In this document: one piece after another, positions 1 to 7,479 of the stretch
How positions within the stretch are numbered: the first letter of the stretch is position 1
Layout: each line of letters opens with the position of its first letter
Origin: Solidesulfovibrio sp.
GTDB taxonomy: Bacteria; Desulfobacterota; Desulfovibrionia; Desulfovibrionales; Desulfovibrionaceae
Direction of reading: 5' to 3'
DNA length: 37,485 bases
Assembly: GCF_029978005.1 (NCBI RefSeq)
Contig: NZ_JARKOZ010000180.1
Location: 1 to 37,485, forward strand
The notes under the pieces: model-generated
Database searches by the model: none
Told to the model about the DNA's origin: nothing
What the model saw: the letters and a program-made list of their open reading frames with translations, nothing else
Made by a program: the position numbers and the translations under genes

Positions 1-32
1 TCCCGAGCCGGCGCAAACAGAGGACGAGGAAG

Positions 33-878
33 ATGGCCCACGCGGATTCCATGCGCCTTGACGAGGCGCGCTCCCTGCTCGGGGTGTCGGCCGCCGCCGA
101 CCTCGACGCCGTCAAATCCGCCTACCGCAAGCTGGCCTTCAGCCTCCATCCCGACCTGCACCCCGACGATCCCGGGGCCAAACGCAAATTCCAGCGCTTA
201 AACGAAGCCTACCTGCTTCTGCGCCACTTCCTGGCCGACCGCGACGACGAACCCAGGCAACAACCGGGCAAGGGACCGGGCGCGTCGGCCGGATCTTCCG
301 CCGGCCCGCGGCCGGGGCCGGGAAGCGCCTCGGGCCCGCGCCCGGGGCCCACGGCCGGCGAGGCCCACCGCCAACGCCAGGGTCGGGCCGCCTACACCCA
401 GGCCTCGCAGCAGAACCCCGACGGGGGCTTTTATTTCCGACGCGAGGAGGTGCTCCAGGACCTCCTCAAGGACCCCTTCGCCCGGCAGGTGTTCCAGGAC
501 ATCTACCAGCAGGTCAAACGCAACTCCTCGGCCAAGCCCGGCCCGGTCACGGCCAAGGGGCCGCGCAAGGTCTCCTTCCACTGGGGCGACAAGGCCCTGT
601 CCCTGGACATCTCCAAGGGCTTCTGGGGCTCGCTCAAGGACTATTTCCGCAAGCAGCTCGACGACGAGCAGACCGTGCACCTGCCGACCACGAGCCTTTT
701 TCCCGGCACGCGCATCCGCGTGGGCATCCGCCATGGCCTGGGCAACGCCAAGCCGACCATGGTGGAGGTGACCCTGCCGCCGGACTTCGTGGTGGGCCGG
801 CCCATCCGCCTGAGGGGCATGGGCAGGCGCATCGGCCCCATGCGTGGCGACCTGTACCTGCGGCTCCTGGCGAAATAG
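33..878 (+). CDS. J-domain protein (DnaJ-like co-chaperone without zinc fingers)
   Basis: Cytoplasmic Hsp40-type co-chaperone, expected to stimulate a DnaK ATPase. An N-terminal J domain spans about residues 8-70 and has the invariant HPD tripeptide at residues 39-41, followed by the typical KRKFQRLNEAY helix. A Gly/Pro/Ser-rich linker covers about 75-115. The last 100 residues look like a DnaJ C-terminal substrate-binding domain (LPPDFVVGRPIRLRGMG, then GDLYLRL). There is no CxxCxGxG zinc-finger region, so it is a type II-like or CbpA-like protein rather than canonical DnaJ, and at 281 aa it is shorter than DnaJ (about 370). The start is supported by GAGGA a few bases upstream. The next gene follows after 23 bp on the same strand. 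The client is unknown. Confidence 0.85.
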   Translation: MAHADSMRLDEARSLLGVSAAADLDAVKSAYRKLAFSLHPDLHPDDPGAKRKFQRLNEAYLLLRHFLADRDDEPRQQPGKGPGASAGSSAGPRPGPGSASGPRPGPTAGEAHRQRQGRAAYTQASQQNPDGGFYFRREEVLQDLLKDPFARQVFQDIYQQVKRNSSAKPGPVTAKGPRKVSFHWGDKALSLDISKGFWGSLKDYFRKQLDDEQTVHLPTTSLFPGTRIRVGIRHGLGNAKPTMVEVTLPPDFVVGRPIRLRGMGRRIGPMRGDLYLRLLAK

Positions 879-901
879 GACCGCGTCCCAAGGAGGCGTC
901 C

Positions 902-1372
902 ATGGCCATCGCCCGTCGCTCCCTCGTGATCCTGTGCGTCCTGGCCGGCTTGTCTGGCCTGGCCCTGGTCCCGGCGACGGCGAGCGCCGCCGCCAAGGGG
1001 CCGCGCGTCGGCGGTCCCTGCCGCTACGACGATTTTCCGGGCACGGCCGTGATCGTTTCGGTCGCGCCCTGGCGGGCCGCCTCGCCGACGGAAGGCGCGC
1101 CCACGCCCTACCCGCGCCTGGCCGTGACCTTCGTTTTCACGCCAGGCGCGCCCATCGCCGGCGAACCGCTCTACCGGCCCGACGCCGTCCACGGCCTGAC
1201 GCTGGTCAACGGCATGCCGCCCGGACCGCGCTTCGTCGCCAAATACGGCATCGCGCCGGGCAAGGTCTTTCCCTGCCGACTGCGCCTCATCCGGGAAGGG
1301 ACGTGCACGCCCGTGCTGTTCGAATTCCCGGACATCGACCGGACCGATTACTTCGAGCTCGCACGCCCCTGA
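902..1372 (+). CDS. Small exported protein of unknown function
   Basis: 156 aa, family not recognised. An N-terminal signal peptide is visible: a basic start, a hydrophobic stretch at about residues 8-22, and an AxA-type cleavage region near residue 30 (ATASAAA). The mature part has three cysteines (GGPCRYDD, FPCRLRL, GTCTPVL) that could form disulfides after export, and no catalytic motif. AGGAGG lies just before the ATG. It sits 23 bp behind the J-domain gene and probably shares its transcript. The gene ends 7 bp before the stop of the convergent NlpC/P60 gene, leaving no room for a separate terminator. Confidence 0.7.
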   Translation: MAIARRSLVILCVLAGLSGLALVPATASAAAKGPRVGGPCRYDDFPGTAVIVSVAPWRAASPTEGAPTPYPRLAVTFVFTPGAPIAGEPLYRPDAVHGLTLVNGMPPGPRFVAKYGIAPGKVFPCRLRLIREGTCTPVLFEFPDIDRTDYFELARP

Positions 1373-1379
1373 CGGCCGT

Positions 1380-2051
1380 TCATTCGATCACCCGCCTGGC
1401 ATGGTGGAAGCAGTCCCGATACCAGCCTGCGAAGCGCCGCACGGCCACCCCCTGGCCGTGGGAATCGATGATCCTGCCCTCGCCCAGCCAGACGACCACG
1501 TGGGACACGCGCGAGCCGTCTTTCGTGGTGATAAAGAGGAGGTCGCCCACGGCGAAAGGTTCATCCGCAGCGAGCCGTCGCCCCGGAGCCCTCGGGCCGT
1601 CGGCCTGGGCGCGGATGGCCGAGGTGAAGCGGATGCCGAGGCCGTAATTGTAGACCCAGGATGTGAAGTTGGAGCAGTCGAGGCCCAGGCCCACGCCCGG
1701 CGGATCGTAGGCCGGAATGTGGTGATGGCGATAGGGCAGTCCCACATAACGCAGCGCCGTCGCCGCCACACGCTCGCGTCGCCACTGGACGGGATCGTAG
1801 CCGGCCGGCGGGACCGGCGGCGGATAGTCGGCGGCGCGCGGTCCCCAGGATTTCGCGCCTCGTCCGACATACCAGCGCGACTGGGGTTCCGGGGATTGGG
1901 GAAGCCTGTCGCGGGCCGAAAAATCCGCCGTCAGAGCGGCCGGCGGGATCGCGCCGGGCCGGCTCGCCCGGGCGGGTGCGGCCAAGGCCAAAAGGACAAC
2001 CGGCACGAGAAGCGCCCGCCAGAGGGGCGTGGACTGCGTTTTCGCCTTCAT
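1380..2051 (-). CDS. NlpC/P60 family cell-wall hydrolase, exported
   Basis: Papain-like NlpC/P60 domain, a family that cleaves peptidoglycan peptides, usually at D-Glu-diaminopimelate bonds. With the start at 2051 the protein has 223 aa and begins with a signal peptide (MKAKTQ, then a hydrophobic run ending AAPARA near residue 29). The catalytic Cys is C126 in GLDCSNFTSWVY. The catalytic His is H184 in VSHVVVWLG, and the third polar residue is probably H198 in IIDSHG. VGDLLFI is the usual strand before the His. An in-frame ATG at 2090 would add 13 residues ahead of the signal peptide. The later start is preferred because it begins a normal signal sequence, though neither has a strong ribosome site. 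Confidence 0.85.
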   Translation of the reverse strand: MKAKTQSTPLWRALLVPVVLLALAAPARASRPGAIPPAALTADFSARDRLPQSPEPQSRWYVGRGAKSWGPRAADYPPPVPPAGYDPVQWRRERVAATALRYVGLPYRHHHIPAYDPPGVGLGLDCSNFTSWVYNYGLGIRFTSAIRAQADGPRAPGRRLAADEPFAVGDLLFITTKDGSRVSHVVVWLGEGRIIDSHGQGVAVRRFAGWYRDCFHHARRVIE

Positions 2052-2094
2052 ACCGCCTGTGATGGCACATCGGCGCGGGACGGACAACATGGAA

Positions 2095-2135
2095 CAAGAC
2101 CGCCCGCCCGGCTCGCGTCCCGGCGGGCGGTCTTG
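2095..2135. terminator. Strong hairpin between DUF2087 and NlpC/P60 genes
   Basis: Perfect 14-bp inverted repeat (CAAGACCGCCCGCC at 2095-2108 and its complement at 2122-2135) with a 13-nt loop. It lies just past the stop of the minus-strand DUF2087 gene and upstream of the NlpC/P60 gene. The T-run (GCGTTTTT) follows on the plus strand. On the minus strand the tail is only TTGTTCC, so termination of the DUF2087 transcript is plausible but may be weaker. Confidence 0.6.
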
Positions 2136-2144
2136 CGTTTTTCC

Positions 2145-2759
2145 TTAAGCCCGGCCGGCCGGGAACACGGCCGCGCCCCCCTTCTCTCCGGCGCGGACGC
2201 TCGCGACCCGGCGCAAAAGCTCCAGGGCCTCGGCCGGCGGCTTGCGTTCCACGCGGCGGTAGGTCCGGCAGTCCGGGGTGCGCCACAAAAGGCCCAGGTC
2301 GCACAACTCCCGGCGCAGCAGCACCGGGTCGCCGAACAGGTGCGCCCCAGCCAGAATCCGGGTCACGCCCGGCTCGTCGAAGACCTCGCGGCTGGGGATG
2401 GCCGCCCACATGGTCCACAGGCAGGCGAGCTGCATCCCTCGCTTGGACGGCCAGAGCGTCAGGCGGCCTTCGGCGTCGTATAGCCGCACCAGCCGCTTGA
2501 GCCGGGTTTCGTTCACAGGTTCGGGCGTGGAAGGCGGCGCCGACGTCACGGCGGTTTCGGCCGGGACGGCCCGCGCCGCCAGATCCGGCCTGGCCACAGC
2601 CCGGAAGTGCTGGAAGTTCTTGTAGCCGGCGGCCTTGGCCAGCCAGTTGAGCATCTGGAGGTGGCTCGGCGCGGCCTGCGCCTCGGTCAGGCGGGCGCGC
2701 AAGGAGCGGGCGAAGGCCGTGATGTCGTCAACGGCCAAGGGCAAAGGAACTCTTGACAT
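2145..2759 (-). CDS. DUF2087 domain protein
   Basis: 204 aa, probably cytoplasmic. Residues 85-170 fit the DUF2087 pattern: a basic RLTLWPSKRGMQ segment, then FDEPGVTRIL, then DPVLLRRELCDLGLLWRT ending in a Tyr-Arg-Arg. DUF2087 is often found fused to ArsR- or GNAT-type domains, but its function is not established. Residues 30-55 (HLQMLNWLAKAAGYKNFQHF) resemble the short helical module found at the N-termini of some glyoxalase-fold and antitoxin-like proteins. GAGG precedes the ATG by about 9 nt. It is probably transcribed alone and ended by the adjacent hairpin. Confidence 0.7.
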   Translation of the reverse strand: MSRVPLPLAVDDITAFARSLRARLTEAQAAPSHLQMLNWLAKAAGYKNFQHFRAVARPDLAARAVPAETAVTSAPPSTPEPVNETRLKRLVRLYDAEGRLTLWPSKRGMQLACLWTMWAAIPSREVFDEPGVTRILAGAHLFGDPVLLRRELCDLGLLWRTPDCRTYRRVERKPPAEALELLRRVASVRAGEKGGAAVFPAGRA

Positions 2760-2960
2760 CGCTTATCCCTCTAAGCGTGCCTTTTCCTTGAAGGATATCG
2801 GTGGTCGCCGGCTTCCGACGCGGCACGGGACAAGGTGTCTGCGTGGAAATGGGAAACGTGGCAGGTTTAGCTCCCCTCCCGGGGCGGCGACGCCTGGGTG
2901 AACTGCCGACCGGGGCGGGGAATACCGCAAGCCTCTTCCTTTGGCAACAGCCGCCGGGAG

Positions 2961-2998
2961 AAAAAAGGACGCCGCAGCCCTGTGCCGGCTGCGGCGTC
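2961..2998 (-). terminator. Rho-independent terminator of the smsCB (suf) operon
   Basis: On the minus strand a perfect 12-bp stem (GACGCCGCAGCC / GGCTGCGGCGTC, 7-nt loop, 2968-2998) is followed at once by CTTTTTT. It lies 25 bp past the stop of the SufB-like gene and is a textbook intrinsic terminator. Confidence 0.85.
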
Positions 2999-3022
2999 GT
3001 GCATGACCGGTGATTTGGCCGT

Positions 3023-4180
3023 CTAGAACATGTCCTTCTCCGACTCGGAGATGGTCTTTTCGATGACGTCCTGGAGTTCCTTGGGCAGGCCCATGATGTC
3101 CACGTTGAGAAAGCCCCGCACGATGGTGGAGGTGGCTTCCTCCTCGTCGAGGCCGCGCGCCATGAGGTACTCGATCTCCTCCTGGGCGATCTTGCCCACG
3201 GCCGCCTCGTGGGAAAGCTCCACCCCGTCCACGGAGCCGAGCAGCTCGGGGATGGCGTGGATGACTCCGCCGCCGAGGATGAGGCCCTTGCATTCCAGGT
3301 GACCCTTGGCCGGCACGGAATTGCCGCCGATGAACCCCCGGGCCACGATGGTGCCGCCCGAGGCGATGGTGCGCGAGATGATCTCGCCGCGCGTGTCCGG
3401 CGCGTTGAGCTCGATGCGGCTGCCGGAGTCCACGTGGGAGCCCTTGGGCGCGACGATGACGGAATTGAACCGCGCCACCGCTCCCCGGCCGTTGAGGCGG
3501 ATGGCCGGGTAGGACTGGAGGTCCTTGACGGGCTTGAGCAGCACGTAGTTGTTGACGAACACGCCCCCTTCGTCCACCACGCCGCCGGTGCGCGGCCGCA
3601 CAACCGTGGTATCGGCCCAGTTGTGGATCATGGTGAAGGTGAGCTTGGCGTTCTTGCCGACGAAGAATTCGGAAATGCCGAGATGGGCCGCGCCCTTGGA
3701 GCCGTGGGCCACCGAGCAGCCGGTAATGATGTGCAGCTCGGAATCGTCCTCCACGATGACCACGTTGTGGACGTTCTGGCCGACCATGTCGCCCTTGAGG
3801 AACAGGCACGACTGCACCGGGTCGGCGATCTTGGCCCCCTTCTCCGTGCGCACGAAATAGCCGCCGTGGAGGTTCTCGGCGGCCGAGCGGGTGAACTCGT
3901 CCTTGTCCTTGTCCACCTGCGTCCAGAAGTAGCCGGGCAGGCCGTCGTATTTCTTCAGCGCGTCCTTGATGTCCAGGATCTCGACGCCGGGCTGGATGCT
4001 CTTGCAGTGCACCCGGCCGTGGTCCACCTGGAGGTAGGTGCCGGCGCGCTCGCGCTCCTCCACGTCCACGCCGGACATGAGCATCTCGGCCTTGTCCGCC
4101 GGGTCGAGTTGGCGCAGATCCGGGATCTCGCCCAGCTGGGAGCCGCTGAAACGGAAGTCGTGCAGATCGATTTTATCCAT
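3023..4180 (-). CDS. SufB/SufD-type Fe-S cluster scaffold protein (SmsB-like)
   Basis: 385 aa SufBD-family beta-helix protein that should form a complex with the adjacent ATPase and assemble Fe-S clusters. Core family motifs are visible. ASGGTIVARGFIGG and HLECKGLILGGGVIHAIPEL contain the conserved Cys and His region. The C-terminal helical block reads LSHEAAVGKIAQEEIEYLMA followed by RGFLN. It is shorter than E. coli SufB (about 495 aa). No separate SufD, SufA, SufS or SufE is next to it, so one protein probably serves both scaffold positions as a homodimer. It starts 16 bp after the ATPase stop. This matches the minimal SUF-like (SMS) systems known from archaea and anaerobic bacteria, where the order is ATPase then scaffold. 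Confidence 0.88.
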   Translation of the reverse strand: MDKIDLHDFRFSGSQLGEIPDLRQLDPADKAEMLMSGVDVEERERAGTYLQVDHGRVHCKSIQPGVEILDIKDALKKYDGLPGYFWTQVDKDKDEFTRSAAENLHGGYFVRTEKGAKIADPVQSCLFLKGDMVGQNVHNVVIVEDDSELHIITGCSVAHGSKGAAHLGISEFFVGKNAKLTFTMIHNWADTTVVRPRTGGVVDEGGVFVNNYVLLKPVKDLQSYPAIRLNGRGAVARFNSVIVAPKGSHVDSGSRIELNAPDTRGEIISRTIASGGTIVARGFIGGNSVPAKGHLECKGLILGGGVIHAIPELLGSVDGVELSHEAAVGKIAQEEIEYLMARGLDEEEATSTIVRGFLNVDIMGLPKELQDVIEKTISESEKDMF

Positions 4181-4196
4181 GAAATGGCTCCCTTGG

Positions 4197-4958
4197 CTAA
4201 TTGAGGCAACGCACGCATTCCTGGTAGCCGTATTGGCTGATGTGGTCCAGGATGTCGCGGGGATTGGCCTCGCAGCACAGGTGGCCGTTGTAGAGCACCT
4301 GGCCCCGGTCGGCGTTGACGTATTCGAGGATGTAGCCGGTGTGGGTGATGATGAGCCCCGAGACGGGCCGCTTGCGTACGCGCTGCTGCTTCATGCTGGT
4401 CTCGGGCCTGGGCTCGATGCCCCCGGAGAGCACCTCGCGCACGGTCGTGCCGATGAGCTTCATGTTTTCCAGGTCCACGCCGGACTCCGGCTCGTCGAAG
4501 AGCAGCAGGTAGGGCTGCTGGGCCATGAGCTGGAGCAGTTCCGAGCGCTTGATCTCGCCGCCGGAAAAGCCGGCGTTGATGTCGCGCTCCAGGAACTCGT
4601 CCATGTTGACCTTCTGCGCCAGCCCTTCCACGTCGAGGTCTCGGCCCCGGGCGCACATGCGCACCAGGTGACGCGTCTTGAGGCCGTGGATGGTGGGCGG
4701 ACGCTGGAAGGACATGCCGATGCCCAGGCGCGCCCGCTCGTAGATGGGGGCGTGGGTGATGTCGTGGCCGCGAAAGAGGATGCGGCCGCCGGTGATTTCG
4801 TAGTTGCCAAAGCCCATGAGGGTCATGAGCAAAGTGGTCTTGCCCGAGCCGTTGGGGCCAAACAGGATGAACGTCTCGTTTTCGGCGATGTGCAGGTTGA
4901 TGCCGTTTAGCACCTCGCGGTCGCCGATTTTGACATGCAGGTCTTCGATGCGAAGCAT
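4197..4958 (-). CDS. SufC-type ABC ATPase (SmsC-like)
   Basis: 253 aa soluble ABC ATPase that powers the SufB-like scaffold encoded next. Walker A is GPNGSGKT (34-41), the Q-loop Gln is Q85 in MSFQRPP, the signature is FSGGE (131-135), Walker B is LLLFDEPESG with D155/E156, and the H-loop His is H206 in IITHTGYILEY. Between Walker B and the H-loop there is a charged insert (about residues 178-200, containing PRPETSMKQQRVRKRP) that is longer than in E. coli SufC. The C-terminus carries three cysteines (LCCEANP and ECVRCLN). It is first in a two-gene operon with no other suf gene beside it. Confidence 0.9.
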   Translation of the reverse strand: MLRIEDLHVKIGDREVLNGINLHIAENETFILFGPNGSGKTTLLMTLMGFGNYEITGGRILFRGHDITHAPIYERARLGIGMSFQRPPTIHGLKTRHLVRMCARGRDLDVEGLAQKVNMDEFLERDINAGFSGGEIKRSELLQLMAQQPYLLLFDEPESGVDLENMKLIGTTVREVLSGGIEPRPETSMKQQRVRKRPVSGLIITHTGYILEYVNADRGQVLYNGHLCCEANPRDILDHISQYGYQECVRCLN

Positions 4959-5058
4959 GCTCCCCTCGCTTTTTCACGCCCATGGGCGCGGGTTACCGCC
5001 AGGGCTCTACGGAAAAACCCCGGCGAAGTCCACTGGAGCGGCATGAATGGACGGGAGG

Positions 5059-5087
5059 GCGCGGCCGGGCGTTCGTCCCGGCCGCGC
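5059..5087 (-). terminator. GC hairpin after the response regulator gene
   Basis: A perfect 11-bp stem (GCGCGGCCGGG, 7-nt loop) starts 12 bp past the stop of the minus-strand response regulator. No T-run follows, so it is a termination or mRNA-end hairpin of uncertain strength. Confidence 0.4.
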
Positions 5088-5098
5088 GTGCGAAAGCT

Positions 5099-5464
5099 TC
5101 AGTTGTGGTCGTAGGCGCGGACGATGGTGGCCAGTTCGTCGCAGTCGTAGGGCTTGGCCAGATAGTCGCGCACGCCGTGGCGGGAAAAGAAGTCCAGGTG
5201 CTGGCGCAGGCCGTAGCCCGTGAGCACGACGATGGGGATGTCGCGCCGGACGAGGCCGCTGCGGACGCGGTCGATGACTTCCCGGCCGTCGACGTCGGGC
5301 AGGCGCATGTCGAGGAGGATGAGGTCGAAGGCCTGGCCGGCCAGGGCGGCCAGGGCTGCCCGCCCGTCCGGGGCGATGGTGATCAGGTGGCCGTCGCCTT
5401 CCAGGGCCTGACGGGCCAGAGTGGCGTGATTGGCGTCGTCTTCGGCGAGCAGGATATGCAACAT
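5099..5464 (-). CDS. Single-domain response regulator (CheY-like receiver)
   Basis: 121 aa, only a phosphoacceptor receiver domain with no output domain. The acidic pair is in ILLAEDDANH, the phosphoacceptor Asp is in DLILLDMRLPDVDG, the switch Thr is in PIVVLTGYG, and the conserved Lys-Pro is in DYLAKPYD, so it looks fully functional. An upstream in-frame ATG at 5497 exists. The start at 5464 is preferred because GGAGG lies 11 nt upstream and the receiver fold begins right there. No histidine kinase is adjacent, so its partner is unknown. A perfect TATAAT lies about 50 nt upstream. Confidence 0.85.
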   Translation of the reverse strand: MLHILLAEDDANHATLARQALEGDGHLITIAPDGRAALAALAGQAFDLILLDMRLPDVDGREVIDRVRSGLVRRDIPIVVLTGYGLRQHLDFFSRHGVRDYLAKPYDCDELATIVRAYDHN

Positions 5465-5515
5465 GGGCGGCAATACCTCCGGGTCACGTCGCAGCATCTT
5501 TCGTGCCTGACCGAC

Positions 5516-5521
5516 ATTATA
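5516..5521 (-). promoter_or_regulatory. Probable -10 element of the response regulator gene
   Basis: On the minus strand the sequence is a perfect TATAAT, about 50 nt before the response regulator ATG. No good -35 is present at 16-18 bp. It is one arm of an inverted repeat (CATTATA-N11-TATAATG, 5515-5539), so an operator function is possible. Confidence 0.4.
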
Positions 5522-5614
5522 GGTTTCCTGCTTATAATGAAAGACTTTTTCCTCCTGACGTGGATCTTCGCCGTCTTTCCAACGGCTTGTTTTACCGTAA
5601 AGCAGGAAAGCTAA

Positions 5615-6745
5615 TCATCCATGGGCTCTGGCTGGAGCGACAGGCCCGCGGCGGGCGGGAAGGCGCGCGCCCGTGGCCAGGGCGTAGACCCGGGGCACGA
5701 GCCGCGACGACGCCTCGCCCACCAGCCACAAAAGGACGATGACCGACAACCCCGTCAGCCAGTAGAAAGCGATCTGCTCGGCGTTGCCCACGGGGGTCCA
5801 GACCGAAAGCAGGCGGGTCTGGAGGATGGACACCGTGGGTTCGTGGGCGAGGTAGATGAAAAAGCTGTGGTGGGCCATACGGTGGAGCAGCCGGCTCTCG
5901 CGCACGAAGGGAATGGCCGAAACACGCCAGAAGCAGGCCAGCCCCAGAACCAGGTTGCACTTGAAAAGAAAGAGCCTGGCGTGCTCGTCGGTGATGCCCA
6001 GGGACTTGTGCGCCGCGAGCGTCGCGGTCAGGAGCACGAAAAGGACCGTTCCCCACCGCTGCCACCACGACACTCCTTGGAGGGGGAACCGGGTGCGGGC
6101 CAGGAAGCCGCCGAAATAGAACATGAAGAAATCGCCGTAATAGGAATACGGCGCCGGCTCCACCCCGACCCAGAGGCAAAAAAGTGCGATCAGGCCCACG
6201 GCGGGCGCTTCCTTGAAAAAAAGCAGGAGCACTGGCGAGAGGAGGAAGACCACGTACAGATCGCGCAGGAACCACAGGGGGTAGTTGATGGGCGTGGTGC
6301 CAAGACCCAGGGTCTTCACCGCCACGCCTTCCTGCTCGAGAAAGCCCCAGGAACCCATCATCTCGATGCTGCCCACGAAATAGAACCAGGCAGCCAGGCC
6401 GATGTTGAAGAGCAGATAGGGGACGAGCACGGACGCGGTCTTTTTGCGCAGCATCTCGGCGTAGCTGGCCAGGCCCGGCTCGAACTTGCGCAGGAACAGG
6501 AAGCCGGAGATGGCGAAAAAAAGCGGCACGGCCACGAAATCCACGTGTCCGTTGAGCACCTCGACCATCCAGCCGGCCACGGGGCCGGTGGCGGGCACGC
6601 GCACGGTGATGCCCCTGGCCCCGTGGGCCAGGACGATGAGACCGATGAGGATGATGCGCAGCACGTCGATGCGCTTGGATACTTCGCGATCGATAGGATC
6701 GCGGGCCGGCCCGAGCATCCAGGCCGGTTTGGGGGCGGCGTTCAC
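5615..6745 (-). CDS. Membrane acyltransferase (acyltransferase 3 family)
   Basis: 376 aa polytopic inner-membrane protein that would O-acylate a surface glycan or lipid. The family hallmark is seen at residues 24-41 (KRIDVLRIILIGLIVLAH), including the conserved Arg and the catalytic-type His H41. It is followed by AVPLFFAISGFLFLR and about ten hydrophobic helices. The C-terminal helix ends in a basic tail. The chosen start is the GTG at 6745, with AGGAG 8 nt upstream. An ATG at 6820 would add 25 residues that do not look coding. The acyl acceptor cannot be told from the context. The gene stands alone between an A+T-rich island and two small genes. Confidence 0.82.
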   Translation of the reverse strand: MNAAPKPAWMLGPARDPIDREVSKRIDVLRIILIGLIVLAHGARGITVRVPATGPVAGWMVEVLNGHVDFVAVPLFFAISGFLFLRKFEPGLASYAEMLRKKTASVLVPYLLFNIGLAAWFYFVGSIEMMGSWGFLEQEGVAVKTLGLGTTPINYPLWFLRDLYVVFLLSPVLLLFFKEAPAVGLIALFCLWVGVEPAPYSYYGDFFMFYFGGFLARTRFPLQGVSWWQRWGTVLFVLLTATLAAHKSLGITDEHARLFLFKCNLVLGLACFWRVSAIPFVRESRLLHRMAHHSFFIYLAHEPTVSILQTRLLSVWTPVGNAEQIAFYWLTGLSVIVLLWLVGEASSRLVPRVYALATGARLPARRGPVAPARAHG

Positions 6746-6835
6746 GAATACGACTCCTGGGCTTTCACGAAAAGGGACCACACCGTGGCGCGGCGCAAGC
6801 CGGCGCGCCCCCTGTGCCACGGACGGCGCGCGGAA

Positions 6836-7039
6836 TCAATGGGCGTAGGCGAGCATCTTCTTGAGGCGGGCGTCGGTGACGGCGTAGCCCTCCTCGCGCA
6901 GGATGCGCACGAAGCTGTCGATGATGCACTGGGTGGCGTGGGCCTTGTCGGCGATGTGGGGCGAACTCATGATCTCGCGCAGGACGAGGTCGATCATGTA
7001 GACGCAGTGCGCCACGTCCTTGATGTCCTTGGCGACCAT
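6836..7039 (-). CDS. Small helical protein of unknown function
   Basis: 67 aa, not recognised. It is predicted mostly alpha-helical (MVAKDIKDVAHCVYMIDLVL, later IIDSFVRILREEGYAVTDAR), with no signal peptide or metal motif. The start at 7039 is supported by GGGAG close upstream. A longer in-frame ATG at 7171 would extend into the neighbouring gene with low-complexity Arg/Pro/Gly sequence and is rejected. It lies 38 bp downstream of another small helical protein gene, and the two probably form one transcript. Confidence 0.6.
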   Translation of the reverse strand: MVAKDIKDVAHCVYMIDLVLREIMSSPHIADKAHATQCIIDSFVRILREEGYAVTDARLKKMLAYAH

Positions 7040-7077
7040 GACTCTCCCAGTGTCTTTTCCGGCCGGCGCGAGGCGCG

Positions 7078-7365
7078 CTATTCGCCGGCGACGAGCTTGT
7101 CCACGCGCAGGCCGTCCACCAGCCCCTGGCGGTAGGCGATGGCGACGTAGTCCCGGCGGATGCGCTCGCACAGGCGCTGGACGTCCTCGGCCAGTTGCCT
7201 GGCCTGTTCGGCCTCCCCGTCGTCGGCCAGGGCCTCCAGGGCGGCGATGCGGCAGCCGAGCTCCTCGATGTGCGCGGCCATCTCCTCGTCCGTGGTCTGG
7301 CCGTTGACCAAGTCCTCGATCCGGGTCTGGATCAGGTCGGGCAGCGACGCCTTGATGCTTTCCAT
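7078..7365 (-). CDS. Small coiled-coil protein of unknown function
   Basis: 95 aa, not recognised. It is acidic and helical, with a likely coiled coil through the middle (EEMAAHIEELGCRIAALEAL followed by EAEQARQLAEDVQRLCERIR). GGAGGAG precedes the ATG at 7365, which rules out the longer in-frame start at 7452. The gene has 115 bp upstream that holds two adjacent palindromes (7429-7455), possible operators. With the following 67-aa gene it forms a small unit between the ADP-ribosylglycohydrolase-like gene and the acyltransferase gene. Confidence 0.6.
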   Translation of the reverse strand: MESIKASLPDLIQTRIEDLVNGQTTDEEMAAHIEELGCRIAALEALADDGEAEQARQLAEDVQRLCERIRRDYVAIAYRQGLVDGLRVDKLVAGE

Positions 7366-7428
7366 GTCACTCCTCCCCTTGGCCGCCCACGGGCGCGGCC
7401 GTCTGGCCCGCCTGGCGGCGGGCAGGTT

Positions 7429-7455
7429 TGGCACGGTGCCACGGTCATACATGAC
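7429..7455. promoter_or_regulatory. Two adjacent perfect palindromes upstream of the coiled-coil gene
   Basis: TGGCAC-G-GTGCCA (7429-7441) and GTCAT-AC-ATGAC (7444-7455) lie 2 bp apart, 64-90 bp before the start of the minus-strand gene at 7365 and just after the stop of the gene at 7480. Neither is followed by a T-run, so operator sites are more likely than terminators. Function is inferred from symmetry only. Confidence 0.35.
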
Positions 7456-7479
7456 AAGACCGCCGGTGTAAAACCCGGC

